Source of the DNA: Candidatus Alistipes faecigallinarum
Lineage (GTDB): Bacteria > Bacteroidota > Bacteroidia > Bacteroidales > Rikenellaceae
NCBI GenBank assembly: GCA_019115605.1
Contig: DXDG01000011.1
Location: forward strand, 1 to 64,000
DNA length: 64,000 bases
Reading direction: 5' to 3'
A model generated the notes under the pieces. That model saw only the letters and a program-made list of their open reading frames with translations. It did not search any database and was not told the DNA's origin. Below are positions 44,910 to 50,941 of the stretch, piece by piece. Positions within the stretch are counted from its first letter, which is position 1. Every line of letters begins with the position of its first letter. A program made the position numbers and the translations under genes.

Positions 44910-45716
44910 ATGCGACGCGGCGGAACGATAGCCATGCTCTGTGCCGGGTGGGTCTGCGCAATGTGCTGCGCAGTCCCGCTCCGGGCGCAGGTGCCCTACA
45001 TTCCGCAGGCGCTGCGCGACAGCCTGGCCCATCCGCCCCAGGCCGAGGGCCGCGAGGCGATGCGTTTCGAGCGCATGCGCATCGAGACGGGCGAGATCCG
45101 CGAGGAGGCCACGCCGCCGAGCTTCACCTACCGATGGACGAATGCCGGCGAGCGGCCGCTCGTCATCACGCGCGTGGAGACCACCTGCGGGTGCGCCGTA
45201 GCCTCGTACGACCGGCGGCCGGTGCTCCCGGGCGGTGAGGGAAGCGTAACGGTAACCTACCACCCGAAGCGTCATCCGGGTTATTTCCGGCGGCGGATCT
45301 TCGTCTTCACGCAGCTCTCGGAGAAGCTCCCCACGGCAATTCTCGAACTGACCGGGCGGGTTATCCCCGCAGCGCTGCCGACCGCGGACTATCCCTGCGC
45401 GATGAACGCCCTGCGGCTCAAGCGGCAGGAGGTGCGCATCGCCGGAGACCGCCCGCAGACCGAGCGCATCGAGTGCCTGAATGCCGGCACGGAGCCGCTG
45501 CGCATCACGGCCGACAGTCTGCTGCTTCCGCCCTGCATCCGCTTCGCGTGCGACCCGCAGCAGCTGGAGCCGGGAGCAACGGGCGACCTGATCATCCGCT
45601 TCGACCCCTCGAAACGGACGGGGCCGCTGCCCGAACAGCAGCCCGTCATCCTGCAGGGCCTCGGTCTGCCCCCGCGGCAGAGCACCCTGTACATCCGCTT
45701 CGGCGCGTCGCGCTGA
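44910..45716 (+). CDS. DUF1573-domain exported protein
   Basis: A 268-residue protein with a signal peptide (about 1-26, ending PLRAQ). It has the DUF1573 signature YRWTNAGERPLVITRVETTCGCAVASYDRRPVLPGGEGSVTVTYHPKRHPGYFRRRIFVFT, in which TTCGC and the PGxxGxVxVxY stretch are diagnostic. A second, weaker copy of the same Ig-like fold follows (IECLNAGTEPLRITADSLLL...LEPGATGDLIIRF). Function unknown; such proteins are common in Bacteroidetes envelopes. It starts 1 nt after the protease stop codon, so the two are co-translated. Confidence 0.85.
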   Translation: MRRGGTIAMLCAGWVCAMCCAVPLRAQVPYIPQALRDSLAHPPQAEGREAMRFERMRIETGEIREEATPPSFTYRWTNAGERPLVITRVETTCGCAVASYDRRPVLPGGEGSVTVTYHPKRHPGYFRRRIFVFTQLSEKLPTAILELTGRVIPAALPTADYPCAMNALRLKRQEVRIAGDRPQTERIECLNAGTEPLRITADSLLLPPCIRFACDPQQLEPGATGDLIIRFDPSKRTGPLPEQQPVILQGLGLPPRQSTLYIRFGASR

Positions 45717-45758
45717 CGCATCCACCAACAAGAATTTGACAAAAAGCAACGATACAGC

Positions 45759-46229
45759 ATGAAAAGATTTCTGAAACTGACCCTCCTCGCGGCTGCCGCA
45801 CTCTGTCTGGGCGCCTGCGACGAAGACAAGACCTACGAGGATCCCGGTCTGGAGGTTACGCCCCACAACATCTCCGGAACCTGGCAGCTTGCCGAGTGGA
45901 ACGGCACGACGCTCGCCGAAGGCACCTACATCTACATCGAGTTCACGCGCAAGGACCAGCTCTTCACGATGTACCAGAACGTGGACAGCTTCTCGGCGCG
46001 CAAACGCACGGGACGCTACGACATCACGACCGACGTCGAGCTCGGAGCCATCATCATGGGCGCCTACGACTACGGCATCGGCGACTGGAGCCACCGCTAC
46101 ATCGTCACGGACCTGCACGAGGACACGATGGTCTGGACGGCCCAGGACGATCCGACGATCGTCTCGGTGTACCGGCGCTGCGACTCGATTCCCGCGGAGA
46201 TCACCGGAACCGCGGCCGGGGAGGAGTAA
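45759..46229 (+). CDS. Lipocalin-like lipoprotein
   Basis: A 156-residue lipoprotein with lipobox CLGAC (C20) followed by DEDKTYEDP, a strong acidic surface signal. The core (about 38-145) matches short lipocalin-like domains of Bacteroidetes: ISGTWQLAEWNGTTLAEGTYIYIEFTRKDQLFTMYQN...RTGRYDITTD...YIVTDLHEDTMVWTAQDD. Such barrels may bind small hydrophobic ligands or just serve as surface scaffolds. It is the last gene of the cluster, 42 nt after the DUF1573 gene and directly before a terminator. Confidence 0.8.
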   Translation: MKRFLKLTLLAAAALCLGACDEDKTYEDPGLEVTPHNISGTWQLAEWNGTTLAEGTYIYIEFTRKDQLFTMYQNVDSFSARKRTGRYDITTDVELGAIIMGAYDYGIGDWSHRYIVTDLHEDTMVWTAQDDPTIVSVYRRCDSIPAEITGTAAGEE

Positions 46230-46256
46230 TCCGACGCCCGGAATGAAAAAGGGATG

Positions 46257-46288
46257 AAAAAAGGGACACGGCCGCGTGTCCCTTTTTT
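46257..46288 (+). terminator. Terminator of the SusCD-LRR-protease cluster
   Basis: AAAAAAGGGACACG and CGTGTCCCTTTTTT pair perfectly around a 4-nt loop, 28 nt after the last stop codon. It can act in both directions. Confidence 0.92.
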
Positions 46289-46477
46289 CGGTTTCGGGGC
46301 AAGGGTTTCGGGACGGGAAGCTCCTTACGGCGAACGGATTCCCGGCTTCGGCGAAGCAGCCGCGGCATCCGTGAAAAGAGCCTTCTTCCGACGGCCACGC
46401 GAAGGCAGCCGGCCCCGGCGCAGGCCCGTTGGAGAGCGTTCCGACGCATCCCGGCGCGGAAATTCGCCCGAAAAAAA

Positions 46478-46508
46478 TTTGGTTTTTCGGAATAATTCGC
46501 TACATTTG
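46478..46508 (+). promoter_or_regulatory. Promoter of the pheA attenuator and operon
   Basis: TTTG (46478-46481), a 19-nt spacer and TACATTTG (46501-46508) give a textbook Bacteroidetes -33/-7 promoter. The expected start is about 46515, some 17 nt before the leader peptide ATG. Confidence 0.85.
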
Positions 46509-46531
46509 CAACAAGCAACGAAACGAAAACG

Positions 46532-46612
46532 ATGCGTTCATACGGATTTGCATACTTCTTTTATTCCTTTTTCTTTTACGCCGAGAGAAAAAGCGGGAGG
46601 TCATGCATATAA
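46532..46612 (+). CDS. Phe/Tyr-rich leader peptide (pheL-like)
   Basis: A 26-codon ORF (ATG 46532, TAA 46610-46612) too short for usual gene calling. Residues 4-16 contain six Phe and four Tyr, including the run YFFYSFFFY (8-16); the remaining residues are ordinary. It lies between the promoter and a Rho-independent terminator in front of pheA. When charged tRNA-Phe or tRNA-Tyr is scarce, a ribosome would stall at these codons. The 7-nt segment AGCGGGA (46592-46598) follows immediately; it can pair with TCCCGCT (46654-46660) in the 5' arm of the terminator. Confidence 0.88.
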   Translation: MRSYGFAYFFYSFFFYAERKSGRSCI

Positions 46613-46680
46613 CCGGATGAGACAGAATAGAACGACACGGTAAAAGATGAAAATCCCGCTCCCGAAGAGCGGGATTTTTT
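46592..46680 (+). terminator. Transcription attenuator of the pheA operon (antiterminator strand plus terminator)
   Basis: Terminator stem AAATCCCGCTC (46651-46661) / GAGCGGGATTT (46667-46677) with loop CCGAA, then T residues to 46680. The leader-peptide segment AGCGGGA (46592-46598) repeats the 3' arm and can replace it in pairing with 46654-46660, destroying the terminator. A ribosome that finishes translation (stop at 46610) would cover 46592-46598 and favour termination. One stalled at the Tyr codon 46577-46579 would just leave that segment free. Confidence 0.85.
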
Positions 46681-46702
46681 AATTGCAACAAATCACCACC
46701 CC

Positions 46703-47548
46703 ATGAAACGAATCGCCATACAGGGCATTGCAGGATGCTTCCACGAAACGGCCGCCCGCCGCTACTTCCCGGGCGAGGAGCTGGAGATCATCCCCTGCCG
46801 GAGCTTCGACGAGCTCTTCGGCCGCATGGCCGAAGATCCGGCGCTGCTGGGCATTGCGGCCATCGAGAACACCATTGCGGGCAGCCTGCTCCCGAACCAC
46901 GAACTGCTGCGGTGCAGCCGCACGCAGATCATCGGCGAGGAGAAGCTCCGCATCTCGCACGTCGCGGCAGCCCTCCCGGGACAGGGCCTCGACAGCCTGC
47001 ACGAGATCCACTCGCACCCCATCGCCCTGATGCAGTGCGGCGAGTTTCTGAAGGCCCACCCGCAGCTGAAGGTCGTCGAACGCGACGATACGGCCGGCAG
47101 CGCGCAGGAGATCGCCAAATGCCGTCTGACGGGCACGGCAGCCATCTGCGGCGCCGATGCCGCCGAGCTCTACGGACTCGAAATCCTCGAACGGGGCATC
47201 GAGACCAACAAACACAACTTCACGCGCTTCCTCATCCTGGCTGACGAACGCCTCGCCCCGTCGTACGTCGATCCGGCACGCATCGACAAGGCCTCGCTCC
47301 TCTTCACGCTGCCCCATACGCAGGGAAGCCTCTCGAAGGTGCTCACCGTGCTCTCGTTCTACGACATCAACCTGACGAAGATCCAGTCGCTGCCGATCGT
47401 CGGCCGCGAGTGGGAGTACCGCTTCTATGTGGACGTGGCCTTCGACGACCCGCTCCGCTTCCGGCAGGCGATCGACGCCGTGCGGCCGCTCACGAGCGAT
47501 TTCCGCATCCTCGGCCGGTACGCGGCCTGCACCACCCCGGCGGTCTGA
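46703..47548 (+). CDS. pheA: Prephenate dehydratase
   Basis: Converts prephenate to phenylpyruvate in phenylalanine synthesis. The 281-residue protein is the stand-alone form (no fused chorismate mutase). The catalytic domain (about 1-180) shows KRIAIQGIAGCFHETAARRYF, the substrate loop AAIENTIAGSLLPNHELL, and ERDDTAGSAQEIAK. The conserved TR motif is in KHNFTRFLIL, where the usual N(Y/F)TRF is seen. The C-terminal ACT domain (about 195-275: KASLLFTLPHTQGSLSKVLTVLSFYDINLTKIQSLPI) is the phenylalanine allosteric site. It lies directly downstream of the attenuator, so both transcription and activity should respond to phenylalanine. Confidence 0.95.
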   Translation: MKRIAIQGIAGCFHETAARRYFPGEELEIIPCRSFDELFGRMAEDPALLGIAAIENTIAGSLLPNHELLRCSRTQIIGEEKLRISHVAAALPGQGLDSLHEIHSHPIALMQCGEFLKAHPQLKVVERDDTAGSAQEIAKCRLTGTAAICGADAAELYGLEILERGIETNKHNFTRFLILADERLAPSYVDPARIDKASLLFTLPHTQGSLSKVLTVLSFYDINLTKIQSLPIVGREWEYRFYVDVAFDDPLRFRQAIDAVRPLTSDFRILGRYAACTTPAV

Positions 47549-47596
47549 TCCGCCCGGAAACCGAATCCCGAAACGACAAAAAAAACAACAATAGCC

Positions 47597-48661
47597 ATGA
47601 ACGACATCCAACCCATCGTATTGCCCGGGGTCGATCCCCGGCGGCCGCTGGTCATCGCAGGACCCTGCAGCGCCGAAACCGAAGAACAGACACTCAACAC
47701 GGCCCGCGCCCTCGCCGCCGAAGGATTCCGCATCTTCCGCGCCGGGCTGTGGAAGCCCCGGACCAAGCCGGGAGGTTTCGAGGGCGTGGGCGCCGCAGGC
47801 ATCCCCTGGCTGCAGCGCGTCAAGCGCGAAACGGGCATGTACGTCGCTACGGAGATCGCCACGCGCGAGCACGTGGTCGCAGCCCTCGACGGAGGCGTCG
47901 ACCTGCTGTGGATCGGCGCCCGCACGGCGGCCAACCCCTTCGCCATGCAGGAGATCGCCGACGCCCTGCGCGGGCTGGACGTGCCCGTGCTGGTGAAGAA
48001 TCCCGTGAGCCCCGACCTTGAGCTGTGGATCGGCGCCATCGAGCGCATCCACAACGCCGGCATCCGGCGCCTGGCGGCCATCCACCGGGGCTTCACCTCG
48101 ATCGACCGCAGCCTCTACCGCAACCACCCGATGTGGGCCATTCCGATCGAGCTGCACCGACGCCTCCCGTCGCTGCCGATCTTCTGCGACCCGAGCCATA
48201 TCGGCGGCAAGCGCGAGCTGATCGCCCCCCTCTCGCAGCAGGCCATGGATCTGGGATTCGACGGCCTGATCGTCGAGGCGCACTGCTCACCCGACGTGGC
48301 CTGGAGCGACAAGGCGCAGCAGGTTACCCCCGAAGCGCTGGGGTACATCATCCGCAACCTGGTGATCCGCGAGCAGACCATCACCACGGAGAGCCTCAAC
48401 GAACTGCGCAAGCAGATCGACCGCCTCGACGACGAACTGCTCGACCTGCTGGTGCGCCGCATGCGCGTCTCGCGCGAGATCGGACAGTACAAGAAGGAGC
48501 ACGACATGCCCATTCTCCAGAGCCAGCGCTACGAGGAGCTGCTCGCCCGCCGGGCCGCACAGGCCGTCGAGCTGGGCATGGACCGCGAATTCATGCGCAC
48601 GGTGATGCAGGCCATCCACGAGGAGTCCGTCCGGCAGCAGATGCGTATCCTGGGCGACTGA
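47597..48661 (+). CDS. Bifunctional DAHP synthase / chorismate mutase
   Basis: The first enzyme of the shikimate pathway fused to the branch-point mutase. The 354-residue protein has an N-terminal DAHP synthase-like domain (about 1-255): RPLVIAGPCSAETEEQ, FRAGLWKPRTKPGGFEGVG, the phosphoenolpyruvate/metal residues in PVLVKNPVSPDLELW, and FCDPSHIGGKRELI. The C-terminal AroQ-type chorismate mutase (about 262-350) shows LNELRKQIDRLDDELLDLLVRRMRVSREIGQYKKEHDMPILQSQRY. This order (synthase first) is common in Bacteroidetes. It starts 48 nt after pheA. Neither tyrA nor an aminotransferase gene follows. Confidence 0.95.
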   Translation: MNDIQPIVLPGVDPRRPLVIAGPCSAETEEQTLNTARALAAEGFRIFRAGLWKPRTKPGGFEGVGAAGIPWLQRVKRETGMYVATEIATREHVVAALDGGVDLLWIGARTAANPFAMQEIADALRGLDVPVLVKNPVSPDLELWIGAIERIHNAGIRRLAAIHRGFTSIDRSLYRNHPMWAIPIELHRRLPSLPIFCDPSHIGGKRELIAPLSQQAMDLGFDGLIVEAHCSPDVAWSDKAQQVTPEALGYIIRNLVIREQTITTESLNELRKQIDRLDDELLDLLVRRMRVSREIGQYKKEHDMPILQSQRYEELLARRAAQAVELGMDREFMRTVMQAIHEESVRQQMRILGD

Positions 48662-48666
48662 ACAGC

Positions 48667-48728
48667 GTTACATTTCCGTTAAATATCGGCTCGCGGGATG
48701 TAACATGAGCGAATGTTGCGTACTTTTG
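48667..48728 (+). promoter_or_regulatory. Promoter/operator of the PhoB-PhoR-like operon
   Basis: A 15-bp motif GTTACATTTCCGTTA (48667-48681) contains two GTTA(C/A) words 11 bp apart, the spacing used by PhoB/OmpR-type regulators. A third half site, GTTACAT on the minus strand, lies at 48704-48698. The -7 box TACTTTTG (48721-48728) is 30 nt before the regulator ATG. The same 15-bp motif, with two changes and in the opposite orientation, precedes the phosphate transporter at 50882-50896. Confidence 0.7.
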
Positions 48729-48758
48729 GTGCGTGAATATTCCGTAAATCCGGCAGTT

Positions 48759-49439
48759 ATGGCAAAATACAGAATTCTCGTGGTCGATGACGAGGAGTCG
48801 CTGTGCGAAATCCTGCAGTTCAATCTCGAAGTTGAAGGATACGAAGTCGATGTGGCGAACAGCGCCGAACAGGCCCTCGGCATGCACCCCGAGCGCTATT
48901 CGCTGATCCTGCTCGACGTGATGATGGGTGAGATCAGCGGCTTCAAGATGGCCCAGATGCTCAAGTCGAATCCCGATACGGCCAACATCCCGGTGATCTT
49001 CTGCACGGCCCGCGACACGGAGGACGACACCGTCGCGGGGCTGAACCTCGGAGCCGACGACTACATCGCCAAGCCCTTCTCGATCCGCGAAGTGCTGGCC
49101 CGCGTACGCAGCGTGCTGCGGCGCACCGCCGCGGCGCAACCCGCCGCCGAGCACATCGGATTCGAAGGCCTGGAGATGGATCTGCGCCGCAAGGTCTGCA
49201 CGATCGACGGCAAGGAGGTTCCCCTCACCAAAAAGGAGTTCGAGATCCTCGCCCTGCTGCTCTCCCACCGCGGCACGATCTTCTCGCGCGAGGAGATTCT
49301 CCACCGCATCTGGAGCGACGAGGTGGTCGTTCTCGACCGCACGATCGACGTGAACATCACGCGCCTGCGCCGCAAGGTCGGATTCTACGGCGAGTATATC
49401 GTAACGCGTCAGGGTTACGGCTATGGCTTCAAGGGTTAG
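48759..49439 (+). CDS. OmpR/PhoB-family response regulator
   Basis: A 226-residue DNA-binding response regulator. The receiver domain (1-118) has the acidic pocket VVDDEES (D10, D11), phospho-acceptor Asp53 in LILLDVMMGE, the Thr in FCTARDTEDD and the Lys in IAKPFS. The winged-helix output domain (about 130-225) has the alpha-loop LTKKEFEILALLLSHRGTIFSREEIL and the recognition region VLDRTIDVNITRLRRKVGFYGEYIVTRQGYGYGF. Its stop overlaps the kinase start by 17 nt. The downstream PiT transporter and matching promoter motifs suggest a PhoB role. The start MAKYRILVVDD is preferred over an upstream Met that falls before the -7 box. Confidence 0.92.
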   Translation: MAKYRILVVDDEESLCEILQFNLEVEGYEVDVANSAEQALGMHPERYSLILLDVMMGEISGFKMAQMLKSNPDTANIPVIFCTARDTEDDTVAGLNLGADDYIAKPFSIREVLARVRSVLRRTAAAQPAAEHIGFEGLEMDLRRKVCTIDGKEVPLTKKEFEILALLLSHRGTIFSREEILHRIWSDEVVVLDRTIDVNITRLRRKVGFYGEYIVTRQGYGYGFKG

Positions 49440-50865
49440 ACTCTCCTACCACAGGCAGCTGTTTCTGCTGCTGCTGGTCTTTCTCTGGACGCTGGTCGCC
49501 AGTTTCGTCCTCTTCCAGTACGGCCGCGAGCGGCACTTCAAGGCCGAGCAGCTGGACGCCCATCTGCAGCTGATCAACCTCCGGATGCTCGATGCCCTGG
49601 ACAACGGCATCGACCCCCGGGTCTTTTCGTCGCGCTGGAAGGGGCCCTTCGAGGAGCTGCGCGTAACGCTCATCGACCGTGATGGCAACGTCCTGTTCGA
49701 CAACTCCCTCGACACGCTTCCCGGCACGAACCACCTCGACCGTCCGGAGGTTCGGGAGGCACTCCGCAACGGCACGGGATACACCATCCGCCGCCATTCG
49801 GAGAGCACGCACCGCAACTACTTCTACTCGGCCATGACCGACGGGCAGCGGATCATCCGCTCGGCCGTACCCTACTCCGTACCCCTTTCGGAGATGCTCG
49901 CGGCGGATCCCGCCTACCTGTGGTTCATGCTGGGCATGACGCTGCTGATGAGCATCGCGGGATACTTCGCCACGCGGCGCCTCGGACAGAACATCACACG
50001 GCTGAACGACTTCGCCCGCCGTGCCGAGCGGGGCGAACAGATCGACCAGACGGACAGCTTTCCCCACGACGAGCTGGGCGACATCTCCCGCCACATCGTA
50101 CAGCTCTATGCCGACCTGCAGCATACGGCCGCCGAGCGCGACCGCGAGCATGCCCTCGCGCTGCACGAGGAGCAGGAGAAGATCCGCATCAAGAAACAGC
50201 TCACCAACAACATCAACCACGAACTGAAGACCCCCGTGGCCGCCGTGCAGGGCTATCTGGAGACGATGCTGGCCAATCCCCAGCTCGGCAAGGAGCAGCG
50301 TACGGCCTTCCTCGAAAAGAGCCTGCAGCAGGTCGAACGGCTGCGGCGCCTGCTGGCCGACGTCTCGACCATCACCCGCATGGACGAGGCGAGCCAGCTC
50401 TTCCAGCGGGAACCCGTCGTACTGAACGAGCTGATCGAGGAGGTCGTCGCCGACATGGAGCTCCGTCCGGAGGATCAGCGGCTGCGCGTACATGTCGATT
50501 TTCCGAAGCGCGTGGAGGTCTTCGGCAGCGCCTCGCTGCTCTCGTCGATCTTCCGCAACCTCGCGGACAACGCCGCCGCCTACTCGGGCGGCCGCGACCT
50601 CTACATCCGCCTGACGGACGATACCGCCGAGAGCTGCACGATCCTGTTGGCCGACAACGGCATCGGTGTCGAGGAGGAGCACCTGCCGCATCTTTTCGAA
50701 CGCTTCTACCGCGTGGACAAGGGGCGCTCGCGCAAACTCGGCGGAACGGGCCTCGGACTGGCCATCGTCCGCAACGCCGTAGCCTTCCACGGCGGCACGA
50801 TCTCGGTGCGCAACCGCGACGGCGGCGGACTGGAATTCATCTTCACGCTGCGCAAATCTTCATAA
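49423..50865 (+). CDS. PhoR-like sensor histidine kinase
   Basis: A 480-residue membrane kinase with TM helices at about 12-33 and 166-184 enclosing an extracytoplasmic sensor of about 130 residues. A HAMP-like segment follows (about 185-245), then the dimerisation domain with phospho-acceptor His266 in NNINHELKTPVAAVQGYLE. The ATPase domain shows the N box IFRNLADNAAAYS, DNGIGVEEEHLPHLFERFYRVD (G1/F boxes) and GGTGLGLAIVRNAVAFHGG (G2). It overlaps the regulator gene by 17 nt, so the two are translated together. Assignment as phosphate sensor rests on the downstream PiT gene. Confidence 0.92.
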   Translation: MASRVRLSYHRQLFLLLLVFLWTLVASFVLFQYGRERHFKAEQLDAHLQLINLRMLDALDNGIDPRVFSSRWKGPFEELRVTLIDRDGNVLFDNSLDTLPGTNHLDRPEVREALRNGTGYTIRRHSESTHRNYFYSAMTDGQRIIRSAVPYSVPLSEMLAADPAYLWFMLGMTLLMSIAGYFATRRLGQNITRLNDFARRAERGEQIDQTDSFPHDELGDISRHIVQLYADLQHTAAERDREHALALHEEQEKIRIKKQLTNNINHELKTPVAAVQGYLETMLANPQLGKEQRTAFLEKSLQQVERLRRLLADVSTITRMDEASQLFQREPVVLNELIEEVVADMELRPEDQRLRVHVDFPKRVEVFGSASLLSSIFRNLADNAAAYSGGRDLYIRLTDDTAESCTILLADNGIGVEEEHLPHLFERFYRVDKGRSRKLGGTGLGLAIVRNAVAFHGGTISVRNRDGGGLEFIFTLRKSS

Positions 50866-50881
50866 GGGCGCAATACCCCCG

Positions 50882-50914
50882 TAACGGATCTGTAACAATT
50901 GTTTCAGATCTTTG
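50882..50914 (+). promoter_or_regulatory. Operator/promoter of the phosphate transporter gene
   Basis: TAACGGATCTGTAAC (50882-50896) is the reverse complement of GTTACAGATCCGTTA, matching the motif upstream of the response regulator at 13 of 15 positions. Its two GTTAC words (read on the minus strand) are 11 bp apart. It ends 10 nt before GATCTTTG (50907-50914), a near match to the -7 consensus, so it occupies the -33 region as Pho boxes of activated promoters do. Confidence 0.7.
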
Positions 50915-50941
50915 TGGAGATATCTTCCATACTAAGAAACC

